DNA from: Flavobacteriales bacterium UBA720 | GTDB lineage: Bacteria; Bacteroidota; Bacteroidia; Flavobacteriales; Weeksellaceae | Length of the DNA stretch: 24,989 nucleotides | Assembly: GCA_002297505.1 (NCBI GenBank) | Contig: DBLQ01000109.1 | Location: 39,257-64,245 of the forward strand | Direction: 5' to 3' | In this document: piece by piece, positions 6,921 through 15,248 of the stretch | How the letters are laid out: the number at the start of each line of letters is the position of its first letter | How positions within the stretch are numbered: the stretch's first letter is position 1 | Notes under the pieces: model-generated | Seen by the model: only the letters and a program-made list of their open reading frames with translations | Databases searched by the model: none | Told to the model about the DNA's origin: nothing | Position numbers and translations under genes: made by a program

Positions 6921-8993
6921 ATGAAAAAGTTAAGCATTTACCTGATGACAGTCGGCGCCACTTTTTATGTTGGCAATACTGTCACGGCACAGAACAAAAC
7001 CGCAAGCCAGAAATCCGTACAAACCAGCATGTCAAAAGATGAAGGCATCAACCTTTCCTATATGGACACTAGTGTGAGACCTCAGGACGATTTTTATAAT
7101 TATGTGAATGGCGGCTGGATGAAGACGGCAGTGATTCCTTCTGACAAGCCAAGTTGGGGCTCTTTCAATGCATTGAGAGAGGATGTAGACGTAGCCTCTC
7201 TGAACATCTTGAACAAGGTGCTTTCCGAGAAATTCACACCCAATTCAGAAGGCGAAAAAATCCAGGCACTTTACAGCACTTTCATCGACTGGAGTAAAAG
7301 AAATGCGGAAGGCATCAAACCGATCCAGTCACAATTAGCCAAAATTGACGCCATTAAAAATGTTCAGGATCTGCAGAAGTATCTGATCGAGGCTACACCT
7401 TCCGGAGACAATCCGTTCTACGGCTGGCGCGTGGGCGCAGATATGAAAAACTCCGTGATGAACGCTGTCTATCTCGGGGGACCAAGTTTAGGTCTTGGCA
7501 AGGATTACTACCAGAAAGTGAACGAAGCCAACACGAAAACATTGGCCGAATATAAAAATTACGTCGCAAAACTGGAAACGGTTTTGGGCAACAAAAATCC
7601 TGATGCAACAGCTCAGCAAATCGTCGATTTCGAGAAAAAACTGGCTCAAGATCTTTTGACTCTGGAGCAAGGTCGTGATGCGAATTTGCGCTACAATCCG
7701 AAAACCGTGGAGGAACTGAAACCGTTGGTGAAGAATGTCAACCTTCCTGATTATCTTAAAACAGTTGGCGTTAACACAGACAAAGTGATTATTGGCGAAT
7801 TGAAATATTATCAAAATATGGATTCGTGGATGACCGACAACAATATCGGACTCATCAAAGAATATATGAAGTACGACCTTCTGAATAACAATGCAGGCAA
7901 TCTGGACCAGAATCTGGACAATATCCGCTTTGACTTTTATTCCAAATATCTGCAAGGCCAGCAGGAGCAACGTTCTATGGAAAAACGCGGACTGGGCGTG
8001 GTCAACAGCTTTTTGGGCGAAGCGTTCGGGAAATTGTATGTGGAAAAATATTTCCCTGCAGAAGCCAAGCAGAAAATGGAAACCTATGTGGACTACATCA
8101 AAAAGTCATTCAAGCTGCACATTGAAAAGCTGGACTGGATGTCGCCTGTGACCAGAGAAAAAGCTTTGGAAAAACTAGCGAAGTTCAAAGTAAAAATCGC
8201 CTATCCGGACCAATGGAAAGATTATTCTAAACTCAATCTGACGCCGGCTTCCAAAGGCGGCACCTATTTCGATAATCTGGAGAAAATCACAGAATGGACC
8301 TATGCCAAGAACCTGGACAAAGTAGGAAAACCGGTAGACAAAACCGAATGGGGAATGTCTCCACAGACGGTAAACGCCTACTACAGCTCATCCAATAACG
8401 AAATTGTGTTTCCGGCTGCGATATTGCAACCGCCTTTTTTCAACTTCAAAGCAGATCCTGCCGTTAATTTTGGTGGCATCGGCGGCGTAATTGGCCACGA
8501 GATTTCACACGGATTTGATGACAGTGGTTCGCGATTTGACGGAGACGGCAACCTGAATAATTGGTGGACAGAAAGTGACAGAAAGAACTTCGACGCCAAA
8601 GTCGGACAGCTGGCAGCGCAATATGACAAATATGAACCGGTGAAAGGTAGTTTTGTCAATGGTAAATTTACGAGTGGTGAAAATATTGGTGACCTTGGCG
8701 GGATTAATGTCGCTTACACAGCGTTACAAATGTACCTGAAGGACCACGGCAATCCCGGGAAAATCAGCGGGCTGACGCAGGATCAGAGATTCTTTATGAG
8801 CTGGGCAACCGTGTGGCGAACCAAGTCTACGGATAAGTATATGACCAATCAGGTGAAAACGGACCCGCATTCGCCGGGTTATTACAGGAGCTTTGGGCCA
8901 TTGGTGAATATGGATGCTTTTCAGAAAGCTTTCGACATTAAACCTGGCGATAAACTTTACGTAGCACCAGAAAACCGAATCAAAATCTGGTAA
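6921..8993 (+). CDS. Secreted M13 (neprilysin/PepO-like) zinc metallopeptidase
   Basis: A 690-residue endopeptidase of family M13, which cleaves small peptides on the N-terminal side of hydrophobic residues. A signal peptide ends near VTAQ (residues 1-24), and no membrane anchor follows, so it is periplasmic or secreted. The zinc site is complete: H526-E-I-S-H530 with catalytic Glu527, and E587-NIG-D591 giving the third ligand. The M13 substrate motif N485-A-Y487 precedes EIVFPAAILQPPFF. The C-terminal part ends with PEDRIKIW-like sequence (APENRIKIW), the usual end of the family, so the protein is full length. The N-terminal opening MDTSVRPQDDFYNYVNGGWM is also typical. It stands alone between terminators. 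The physiological substrate is unknown. Confidence 0.95.
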   Translation: MKKLSIYLMTVGATFYVGNTVTAQNKTASQKSVQTSMSKDEGINLSYMDTSVRPQDDFYNYVNGGWMKTAVIPSDKPSWGSFNALREDVDVASLNILNKVLSEKFTPNSEGEKIQALYSTFIDWSKRNAEGIKPIQSQLAKIDAIKNVQDLQKYLIEATPSGDNPFYGWRVGADMKNSVMNAVYLGGPSLGLGKDYYQKVNEANTKTLAEYKNYVAKLETVLGNKNPDATAQQIVDFEKKLAQDLLTLEQGRDANLRYNPKTVEELKPLVKNVNLPDYLKTVGVNTDKVIIGELKYYQNMDSWMTDNNIGLIKEYMKYDLLNNNAGNLDQNLDNIRFDFYSKYLQGQQEQRSMEKRGLGVVNSFLGEAFGKLYVEKYFPAEAKQKMETYVDYIKKSFKLHIEKLDWMSPVTREKALEKLAKFKVKIAYPDQWKDYSKLNLTPASKGGTYFDNLEKITEWTYAKNLDKVGKPVDKTEWGMSPQTVNAYYSSSNNEIVFPAAILQPPFFNFKADPAVNFGGIGGVIGHEISHGFDDSGSRFDGDGNLNNWWTESDRKNFDAKVGQLAAQYDKYEPVKGSFVNGKFTSGENIGDLGGINVAYTALQMYLKDHGNPGKISGLTQDQRFFMSWATVWRTKSTDKYMTNQVKTDPHSPGYYRSFGPLVNMDAFQKAFDIKPGDKLYVAPENRIKIW

Positions 8994-8995
8994 TT

Positions 8996-9029
8996 AAAAA
9001 GCCTTCAGACCGTAATCTGAAGGCTTTTT
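8996..9029 (+). terminator. Rho-independent terminator of the M13 peptidase gene
   Basis: A perfect 14-bp stem AAAAAGCCTTCAGA / TCTGAAGGCTTTTT with a 6-nt loop, beginning 2 nt after the stop codon. Confidence 0.9.
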
Positions 9030-9083
9030 AATTAACTAACTATTTAACTCAAAACCTTAACATCAAAAATCGTGCTAAACTGC

Positions 9084-9113
9084 TTGTCAATCTAAAAATA
9101 ATTTTTAACTTCG
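9084..9113 (+). promoter_or_regulatory. Likely promoter of rpoN
   Basis: TTG (9084-9086), a 19-nt spacer and TAACTTCG (9106-9113), which differs from TAnnTTTG at one position. The spacing is ideal for Bacteroidota. The rpoN ATG lies 33 nt farther on. Confidence 0.55.
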
Positions 9114-9146
9114 TAAAAATTAATTCAATTATTAATTAACTCAACT

Positions 9147-10610
9147 ATGCTAAAGCAAAATCTACAGCTTAAACTTGGTCAGAAACTGGCGCCTCAGCAG
9201 ATTCAGCTCATGAAGCTCATTCAGCTTCACACTCTGGAATTTGAAGAGGAACTGGAAAGAGAACTGGAGGAAAATCCGGCTTTAGAAAAAGTAGCCGATG
9301 AAAACGCCGAGGAAGATTATTCCAAAGCCGATGAAGAATACGAAAATGAAGGCAGCGAAAGCATAGAAACCGATTTCGACGTCGATGAATATCTTTATGA
9401 TGATGAGCCCAGTTACAAAACAGCTAGCAGCAACTACTCGGCGGATGATGAAGAATTTGACAATCAATCACTTCTAACCGAAGGCCAGACGCTGTACGAT
9501 TACCTCTTGGAGCAAATCCGATTGTCCAATATTGATGATGAAGATCTGAAAATCGCAGAATACATCATCGGAAATCTGGATACAGACGGCTATCTGAGGA
9601 GAGAACTGAAATCCATTGTGGATGATCTGGCGTTCTCGCAAGGTGTTTACACCACGATTGAAAAAGTGACCGACATCCTGGAAAATTATGTTCAGAAACT
9701 GGATCCGGCCGGCGTTGGCGCCAGAGATTTGCGAGAATGTCTTTTGCTTCAGATCGAAAAAAAGGTCAGCTCCAACCCCGCCATTATCCTAGCCGGGAAT
9801 ATTTTGAGAAATCAGTTTGACGCCTTAGCCAACAAGCATTACAACAAGATTCTTCAGAAATACGATATTGAAGAAGAAGACCTGAAAGATGCATTGGACG
9901 AAATCTCCAGATTATCTCCAAAAGTGGGCGGAAACTTTGACACTCAGACCATTACCATTAATCAGGAGATTATTCCGGATTTTGTGATCCAGATCAAAGA
10001 CAATCAAGTCATCCCTTCCTTGAACAACAAAAACGCACCCACACTGCGCGTTTCGGAAGAATACAAAGAAATCCTGTCCACTTATTCTCACGATAAAAAA
10101 TCGACAGAGCATAAGCAGGCCGCGCTCTTCATCAAACAAAAACTGGACGCTGCAAAGTGGTACATCGACGCTATTAACCAGCGACAAAATACATTGCTTC
10201 AAACCATTACGGCTATTGTCAAACTTCAGAAAGAGTATTTTCTGACGGGCGACGAGAAAAACATCAAACCCATGATCCTGAAAGATGTGGCAGATATCAC
10301 AGGCTTTGATATCTCCACGATTTCCCGGGTGGTGAAAAGCAAGTACGCCGACACCCCGAACGGTATTGTTTATCTGAAAAATCTCTTCTCCGATTCCCTT
10401 ACCAATGATGACGGCGAGGAAGTCTCTACCAAAGAGATCAAGCAGCACCTGCAGGAAGCGATTGACAAGGAAAACAAAAGAAAACCTTACACCGATGATG
10501 CGCTAGTAGGCATCTTAAAAGAAAAAGGTTATAACATTGCCAGAAGGACTATTGCCAAATACCGTGAACAACTGAATATACCGGTAGCGCGACTGAGAAA
10601 AGAATTATAA
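9147..10610 (+). CDS. rpoN: RNA polymerase sigma-54 factor
   Basis: RpoN directs RNA polymerase to -24/-12 (GG/GC) promoters and needs AAA+ activators to melt DNA. All three regions are visible in 487 residues. Region I is glutamine/leucine-rich (LKQNLQLKLGQKLAPQQIQLMKLIQL, about 2-27), with ELEENPALE after it. Region II (about 50-110) is very acidic. Region III carries core-binding sequence, an HTH region (DVADITGFDISTISRVVKSKY, about 380-400) and the diagnostic RpoN box ARRTIAKYRE at 465-474. The length matches the family. It is flanked by its own promoter and terminator and seems monocistronic. No sigma-54 activator gene and no convincing -24/-12 promoter was seen in the window, so its targets lie elsewhere. 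Confidence 0.98.
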   Translation: MLKQNLQLKLGQKLAPQQIQLMKLIQLHTLEFEEELERELEENPALEKVADENAEEDYSKADEEYENEGSESIETDFDVDEYLYDDEPSYKTASSNYSADDEEFDNQSLLTEGQTLYDYLLEQIRLSNIDDEDLKIAEYIIGNLDTDGYLRRELKSIVDDLAFSQGVYTTIEKVTDILENYVQKLDPAGVGARDLRECLLLQIEKKVSSNPAIILAGNILRNQFDALANKHYNKILQKYDIEEEDLKDALDEISRLSPKVGGNFDTQTITINQEIIPDFVIQIKDNQVIPSLNNKNAPTLRVSEEYKEILSTYSHDKKSTEHKQAALFIKQKLDAAKWYIDAINQRQNTLLQTITAIVKLQKEYFLTGDEKNIKPMILKDVADITGFDISTISRVVKSKYADTPNGIVYLKNLFSDSLTNDDGEEVSTKEIKQHLQEAIDKENKRKPYTDDALVGILKEKGYNIARRTIAKYREQLNIPVARLRKEL

Positions 10611-10613
10611 ACG

Positions 10614-10639
10614 AATCCCGAATCATTTCGGGATTTTTT
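10614..10639 (+). terminator. Rho-independent terminator of rpoN
   Basis: A 9-bp stem AATCCCGAA / TTCGGGATT (10614-10622, 10627-10635) with a 4-nt loop and a T-tract, just after the stop codon. Confidence 0.88.
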
Positions 10640-10668
10640 GATTTTAATCGACATGAACAAGATTATTG

Positions 10669-10701
10669 TTAACGAAATCTTAACGTTATTTAGAAACGTT
10701 A
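10669..10701. promoter_or_regulatory. Repeated TTAACG / AACGTTA motifs upstream of sdhC, candidate operator
   Basis: TTAACG occurs at 10669 and again at 10680, 11 bp apart (one helical turn). The second copy begins an inverted repeat TAACGTT-N7-AACGTTA (10681-10687, 10695-10701). The cluster ends 8 bp before a TATTTTTG promoter element, where a regulator could act. The regulator is unknown. Confidence 0.4.
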
Positions 10702-10708
10702 CAAACTG

Positions 10709-10716
10709 TATTTTTG
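10709..10716 (+). promoter_or_regulatory. Upstream -7 element candidate of the sdh operon
   Basis: TATTTTTG, an exact TAnnTTTG match 70 nt before the sdhC start. No TTTG is present at the -33 position, so activator help may be needed. Confidence 0.4.
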
Positions 10717-10752
10717 TGATATTTCTCAATGTGCGATGAGTCAGTTATTTTC

Positions 10753-10760
10753 TAAATTTG
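10753..10760 (+). promoter_or_regulatory. Proximal -7 element candidate of the sdh operon
   Basis: TAAATTTG, an exact TAnnTTTG match 25 nt before the sdhC ATG, which gives the leader length most common in this group. No -33 box is evident. Confidence 0.5.
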
Positions 10761-10785
10761 TGAAAATTCAAACAACAACAGAATT

Positions 10786-11445
10786 ATGGCAGGTATTACG
10801 TCTTCTATCGGGAGAAAATATGCTATGGCACTTTCAGCAATGTTTCTGCTGATTTTTTTGGTGATGCACCTTTCCGTTAATTTATTATCATTATTCGGAC
10901 AGACTGCGTACAACAGCGCCTCTCAGTTTATGGGATACAATCCCTTGATTCAATTTTTGATGCAGCCGGTTCTGATGGTCGCAGTTATCTTCCACTTCGT
11001 GATGGGATTTGTACTGGAAATCAGAAATAACAAGGCAAGACCTATCAAATATGCGATGAACAAAGGAGAAGCCAACTCTACCTGGATGTCCAGAAATATG
11101 ATTATCAGCGGCGCTGTGATTTTGGCATTTTTGGGCCTTCACATGTACGACTTTTGGTACCACGAGATGAATTACAAATACATCGAAGGACTTCCTGTGG
11201 AGGAAAACCGTTTCTGGGGCGATTTGCACAACAAGTTCGGAAACCTTTGGAGAGTGATTCTTTATGTCATTTCATTTGTGCTTTTGGGGCTTCACCTGGC
11301 GCACGGCTTCCAGTCTTCTTTTCAATCCATTGGGGCCAGACATCCTAAATATACGCCGTTTATCAAGGCTTTCGGAAACTGGTATTCTGTACTGATTCCA
11401 CTGGGCTTCATCATCATTGCAATTTATCATTTCGTTACTCAATAA
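10786..11445 (+). CDS. sdhC: Succinate dehydrogenase cytochrome b subunit (type B, b558 family)
   Basis: This is the membrane anchor of complex II, which passes electrons from succinate to menaquinone. The 219 residues hold five transmembrane segments (about 13-35, 57-78, 103-122, 155-175, 203-217), so one subunit replaces the SdhC/SdhD pair of E. coli. Histidines at 28, 70, 119, 170 and/or 173, within or at the ends of these spans, are candidates for ligands of two b hemes; which four are used is inference. The opening MAGITSSIGRKYAMALS and the segment LLGLHLAHGFQSSFQSIGA are typical of the Bacteroidota b558 family. It begins an operon with sdhA 13 nt downstream. The reverse activity (fumarate reduction) is also possible for this complex type. 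Confidence 0.95.
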   Translation: MAGITSSIGRKYAMALSAMFLLIFLVMHLSVNLLSLFGQTAYNSASQFMGYNPLIQFLMQPVLMVAVIFHFVMGFVLEIRNNKARPIKYAMNKGEANSTWMSRNMIISGAVILAFLGLHMYDFWYHEMNYKYIEGLPVEENRFWGDLHNKFGNLWRVILYVISFVLLGLHLAHGFQSSFQSIGARHPKYTPFIKAFGNWYSVLIPLGFIIIAIYHFVTQ

Positions 11446-11458
11446 TAAAAAGTAGATT

Positions 11459-13468
11459 ATGAGTTTAGATTCAAAAATTCCACATGGTCCATTGAAGGAC
11501 AAATGGAAAAATCATAAAGACCACATGAACCTGGTGGCACCAAATAACCGGGACAAAATAGATATCATCATTGTTGGGACAGGATTAGCCGGCGGCTCTG
11601 CTGCAGCGACACTTGCTGAACAGGGCTACAATGTAAAAGCGTTTTGCTATCAGGATTCTCCAAGAAGAGCACACTCTATTGCTGCTCAGGGTGGTATCAA
11701 CGCTGCCAAGAATTATCAGGGTGACGGTGACTCTACATACAGACTGTTTTACGACACTATCAAAGGTGGCGATTACCGTGCAAGAGAAGCCAACGTTTAC
11801 AGATTAGCGGAAGTTTCTGCCAATATCATTGACCAATGTGTGGCGCAAGGCGTCCCTTTTGGTAGAGAATATGGTGGACAATTGGACAACCGTTCATTTG
11901 GCGGTGTTCAGGTCAAAAGAACATTCTACGCCAAAGGACAAACCGGGCAACAGTTATTGCTGGGAGCTTATTCTGCAATGAGCCGCCAGATCGGAAAAGG
12001 CAGAATCAAAATGTATAACCGTCATGAGATGATGGACCTTGTCATCGTAGACGGAAAAGCAAGAGGAATTATCGCAAGAAACCTGGTAACCGGCGAAATC
12101 GAAAGACATTCTGCTCACGCTGTTGTGATTGCTTCCGGAGGTTATGGCAACGTCTATTTCCTTTCTACCAATGCAATGGGTTCCAATGTTTCTGCAGCGT
12201 GGAAAATCCACAAAAAAGGAGCATATTTTGCCAATCCTTGTTACGTCCAGATTCACCCGACGTGTATTCCGGTTCACGGAACTCAGCAGTCTAAACTGAC
12301 TTTGATGTCAGAATCGCTGAGAAACTCGGGACGGATCTGGGTTCCGAAGAAAATCGAAGATTCTGTTGCGATCAGAGAAGGTAAACTGAGACCGGAAAAT
12401 ATCAAAGAAGAAGACCGAGATTATTATCTGGAGAGAAGATATCCTGCTTTTGGAAACTTAGTGCCTAGAGACGTAGCTTCCAGAGCCGGAAAAGAAAGAT
12501 GTGATGCCGGATTTGGAATCGAAAATAATGATACGAAAGAAGGCGTTTTCCTGGATTTCTCTACAGAGATCATGAAAAAAGGAAAAGAAGCGGCGATCGA
12601 AAAGCATATTCATAACCCTACAGACCAGCAAATCTATGATCTTGGTAAGAAATGGGTTGAGGAAAAGTACGGTAACCTTTTCCAGATGTACGAAAAAATC
12701 ACGGCCGACGATCCGTACAAAACACCTATGAAAATCTACCCTGCTGTGCATTACACCATGGGTGGCGTTTGGGTAGACTACAATTTACAATCTACAATTC
12801 CTGGCTGTTTCGTAATCGGAGAGGCTAATTTCTCAGACCACGGTGCAAACAGATTGGGAGCTTCTGCGCTGATGCAAGGTCTGGCTGACGGCTATTTTGT
12901 ATTGCCATATACTATTGCAGATTATCTTTCAGCTGATATCAGAACAGGAACAATTCCTACCAGTTCAGAAGCATTTGATGCAGCCGAAAAGGATATCAAA
13001 GAAAAAATCAATTTCTTCCTGACCAATAAGGGAACTCACTCGGTAGACCATTTCCACAAACAGCTGGGACACATTATGTGGAACAAAGTAGGAATGGGAA
13101 GAACGCCTGAAGGCCTGAGAGAAGCGATCCGGGAAATTGAAGAAGTCAGAAACGATTTCTGGCAAAACGTAAAAGTTCCTGGTGAAGCGGATAACCTGAA
13201 TCCAGAACTGGAAAAAGCATTCAGAGTGGCAGATTTCCTTGAATTGGGACAATTGATGGCCATCGATGCATTGAACAGAAACGAATCTTGCGGTGGACAC
13301 TTCCGTGAAGACCACTCTACACCGGACGGCGAAGCAGAGCGTGATGACGTTAACTATAAGTACGTTGCAGCCTGGGAATATAAAGGTGGCGACATCAACC
13401 AGGAAGTAATGCACAAAGAAGAGCTGGTGTACGAGAACATCGAAGTTAAAGCAAGAAGTTACAAATAA
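11459..13468 (+). CDS. sdhA: Succinate dehydrogenase/fumarate reductase flavoprotein subunit
   Basis: The catalytic subunit oxidises succinate to fumarate on covalently bound FAD, on the cytoplasmic face of the inner membrane. In 669 residues the dinucleotide-binding motif IIIVGTGLAGGSAA lies at about 36-49. His72 in RRAHSIAAQGG is the expected attachment site for FAD. Substrate-site sequences include QIHPTCIP, HYTMGGVWVDY, EANFSDHGANRLGASALMQG and the Arg-rich NLVPRDVASR. The C-terminal domain ends with EELVYENIEVKARSYK. The length and the roughly 30-residue N-terminal lead are typical of the type-B enzymes of Bacteroidota. The gene is 13 nt after sdhC, but a DUF2846-like gene (8 nt downstream) separates it from sdhB. 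Confidence 0.97.
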   Translation: MSLDSKIPHGPLKDKWKNHKDHMNLVAPNNRDKIDIIIVGTGLAGGSAAATLAEQGYNVKAFCYQDSPRRAHSIAAQGGINAAKNYQGDGDSTYRLFYDTIKGGDYRAREANVYRLAEVSANIIDQCVAQGVPFGREYGGQLDNRSFGGVQVKRTFYAKGQTGQQLLLGAYSAMSRQIGKGRIKMYNRHEMMDLVIVDGKARGIIARNLVTGEIERHSAHAVVIASGGYGNVYFLSTNAMGSNVSAAWKIHKKGAYFANPCYVQIHPTCIPVHGTQQSKLTLMSESLRNSGRIWVPKKIEDSVAIREGKLRPENIKEEDRDYYLERRYPAFGNLVPRDVASRAGKERCDAGFGIENNDTKEGVFLDFSTEIMKKGKEAAIEKHIHNPTDQQIYDLGKKWVEEKYGNLFQMYEKITADDPYKTPMKIYPAVHYTMGGVWVDYNLQSTIPGCFVIGEANFSDHGANRLGASALMQGLADGYFVLPYTIADYLSADIRTGTIPTSSEAFDAAEKDIKEKINFFLTNKGTHSVDHFHKQLGHIMWNKVGMGRTPEGLREAIREIEEVRNDFWQNVKVPGEADNLNPELEKAFRVADFLELGQLMAIDALNRNESCGGHFREDHSTPDGEAERDDVNYKYVAAWEYKGGDINQEVMHKEELVYENIEVKARSYK

Positions 13469-13476
13469 TCGAGGTT

Positions 13477-14058
13477 ATGAGAAGTATAAAAAATATTTTT
13501 GCAGCAACGTTTCTGTTACTGGCAGCCATCTCGATATCCGCGCAGAAAGTTACCACACAAGCCATCGATAAACCTCAGGAAGGTAAATCTCTCGTCTATA
13601 TTCTAAGAACAGGAGCAGGCCCGCTTCTAAACTTTAGAATTTACGATAAAGACAAATTTCTTGGAGCTCTTTCCGGTTTCAAATATATGGTGTACGAATG
13701 TGAACCAGGAAATCACGTTTTCTGGGCAGCTTCTGAAAACAGAGATTTTGTGGAAGCCAATCTTGAACCTAACGCTGTCTATGTGATTAATGCAGAAGGA
13801 CAAATGGGAGCTTTCATTGCACAAGTTGGTCTTAATCCGCTTAACCCTAATGAATTTAGGGATAAGAGAACTTTTTATCAAGTTGTCAAAAATGCAAAAA
13901 AACAGATTTACACTCCTAATGCGGAAGATAAAGCTGAAAGTATAAAAAGCGGTTTGGAACGTTATGAGACTTTGAAGTCGAAAAATTCAAAAAGCATTAA
14001 GGTGCTTACACCTGATATGAAATTTGAAAACGCTGACAAACCCGAAAAAAATAAATAA
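13477..14058 (+). CDS. Exported DUF2846-like protein inside the sdh operon
   Basis: A 193-residue protein encoded 8 nt after sdhA and 23 nt before sdhB, so surely co-transcribed with them. A signal peptide is clear (residues 1-22, ending SISAQ). The core, about 35-105, runs EGKSLVYILRTG, then a ligand-like FLGALSGFKYMVYECEPGNH and AVYVINAEG. This follows the DUF2846 pattern of a strand with YxxR, a short insert and a PGxH turn. After about 130 the sequence is Lys/Glu/Asn-rich and probably flexible. No cysteine follows the signal peptide, so it is soluble in the periplasm rather than a lipoprotein. No sdh function is known for this family; a role in assembly of complex II would be pure inference. 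The domain match is from memory. Confidence 0.75.
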   Translation: MRSIKNIFAATFLLLAAISISAQKVTTQAIDKPQEGKSLVYILRTGAGPLLNFRIYDKDKFLGALSGFKYMVYECEPGNHVFWAASENRDFVEANLEPNAVYVINAEGQMGAFIAQVGLNPLNPNEFRDKRTFYQVVKNAKKQIYTPNAEDKAESIKSGLERYETLKSKNSKSIKVLTPDMKFENADKPEKNK

Positions 14059-14081
14059 TCTCCATTCAAAAATATATAAAA

Positions 14082-14855
14082 ATGAGTGCAAAAAAAGGCT
14101 TAAATCTTACGCTGAAAATTTGGAGACAAAAAAATAATAAGTCGAAAGGACAATTCGATACCTATAAAATTTCTGATGTTTCTACGGATTCTTCTTTCCT
14201 GGAAATGTTGGACATTCTGAACGAACAGCTCATTAACGAAGGCAAAGATCCTGTGGCATTTGACCACGATTGCCGAGAGGGCATCTGTGGAATGTGTTCA
14301 CTTTACATCAATGGTAGAGCGCACGGTCCGGATACGGGAATCACAACTTGTCAGCTGCATATGCGTCATTTCAAAGATGGCGAAACCATTCACATCGAGC
14401 CTTGGAGAAGTGCTGCCTTTCCGGTGATCAAGGATTTGGTGGTTGACAGAAGTGCTTTTGACAGAGTGATGGCTGCAGGTGGATTTGTATCCGTGAATAC
14501 CTCGGGAAATACTTTGGATGCCAACGCCATTCCGGTGCCGAAAGAAGATGCTGACAAAGCAATGGATGCAGCAGCCTGTATCGGCTGCGGTGCTTGCGTC
14601 GCAAGTTGTAAAAACGGTTCTGCAATGCTATTTGTAGGGGCTAAAGTATCTCAGTTCGCATTGTTGCCGCAAGGCCGTGTAGAAGCAAAAAGAAGAGTTC
14701 TGAACATGGTGAAGGCTATGGATGAAGAAGGTTTCGGAAACTGCTCTAACACCGGAGCCTGCGAGGTGGAATGTCCGAAAGGAATTTCATTAGAGAACAT
14801 CGCAAGAATGAACAGAGAATTTGCTGTGGCGAATCTGACTACCGCTAATTCTTAA
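14082..14855 (+). CDS. sdhB: Succinate dehydrogenase/fumarate reductase iron-sulfur subunit
   Basis: This subunit carries electrons from the flavin to the membrane quinone through three iron-sulfur clusters. All cysteines are in place in 257 residues. The [2Fe-2S] cluster uses C64, C69, C72 and C90 (DCREGICGMC, then TTC). The ferredoxin-like half holds C166, C169, C172 and C176 (CIGCGACVASC) plus C221, C227 and C231 (NCSNTGACEVECP), for the [4Fe-4S] and [3Fe-4S] sites. The start at 14082 (MSAKKGLNLTLKIWRQ) fits the family. It is the last gene of the sdhC-sdhA-x-sdhB operon, 23 nt after the DUF2846-like gene, and is followed by a terminator. Confidence 0.97.
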   Translation: MSAKKGLNLTLKIWRQKNNKSKGQFDTYKISDVSTDSSFLEMLDILNEQLINEGKDPVAFDHDCREGICGMCSLYINGRAHGPDTGITTCQLHMRHFKDGETIHIEPWRSAAFPVIKDLVVDRSAFDRVMAAGGFVSVNTSGNTLDANAIPVPKEDADKAMDAAACIGCGACVASCKNGSAMLFVGAKVSQFALLPQGRVEAKRRVLNMVKAMDEEGFGNCSNTGACEVECPKGISLENIARMNREFAVANLTTANS

Positions 14856-14880
14856 TTGAGAAATTAATTCTTTAAATATC

Positions 14881-14912
14881 AATCCGGTTGAGTTTTTCAA
14901 TCGGATTTTTTT
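14881..14912 (+). terminator. Terminator of the sdh operon
   Basis: An 11-bp stem AATCCGGTTGA / TCAATCGGATT (one G-T wobble) with a 5-nt loop, followed by a run of T. It lies 26 nt after the sdhB stop. On the opposite strand it has no T-tract. Confidence 0.85.
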
Positions 14913-15004
14913 ATCTTGATGAAATCGACGAAGTCGCGAAATACTGGTAGAAACTAAAATTTAAGAAGGGTACGAGTCACCGACATATTGGTTAAATATC
15001 AAAA

Positions 15005-15241
15005 TTACAAATCAAAAACACTTGGTCTTTTAGTAATGATACAATCCTTCACCCAAAGCATAAAAGCCAAACCAAGATAAAACAGGAAGAAAATCCCTGC
15101 CGTTGCAAATGTTGAGTAGATAAAGAACACACGCAGCTTGGAAACCGGGATTCCCAGCTTGGTGCCGTAACGCGTGAGCACGCCAAACCATTCCCGTTCC
15201 ATTTTATGGCGCATGCCGCTGATTGCTTTTGGTTCTTCCAT
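15005..15241 (-). CDS. PspC-like small membrane protein
   Basis: A 78-residue protein whose central part resembles the PspC domain. A short amphipathic lead (REWFGVLTRYGTKLGIPVSKLRVFFIY) corresponds to the family's GVxxGLAxxxGIDxxxxRxxF. It is followed by one membrane span, about residues 43-65. PspC proteins sense membrane stress in the phage-shock response, but isolated short versions in Bacteroidota have no proven role. No other psp gene is nearby. It starts 7 nt after the DUF2851 gene on the same strand, so the two form an operon and are probably functionally or at least translationally linked. The glycines of the typical motif are reduced, so the match is moderate. Confidence 0.65.
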   Translation of the reverse strand: MEEPKAISGMRHKMEREWFGVLTRYGTKLGIPVSKLRVFFIYSTFATAGIFFLFYLGLAFMLWVKDCIITKRPSVFDL

Positions 15242-15248
15242 TTCCAGT

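Noticed and set aside
7488..7970. Minus-strand 160-codon open frame inside the M13 peptidase gene
   Set aside because: Complement shadow of a conserved gene; phenylalanine/isoleucine-rich product with no recognisable features.
9912..10448. Minus-strand 178-codon open frame inside rpoN
   Set aside because: Opposite the conserved sigma-54 coding region; no domain or signal seen in its product.
12965..13414. Minus-strand 149-codon open frame inside sdhA
   Set aside because: Complement shadow of the SdhA C-terminal coding region.
14913..15004. Very short reading frames on both strands between the sdh terminator and the PspC-like gene (10-12 codons)
   Set aside because: Too short, with no promoter or terminator of their own and no pattern beyond chance.
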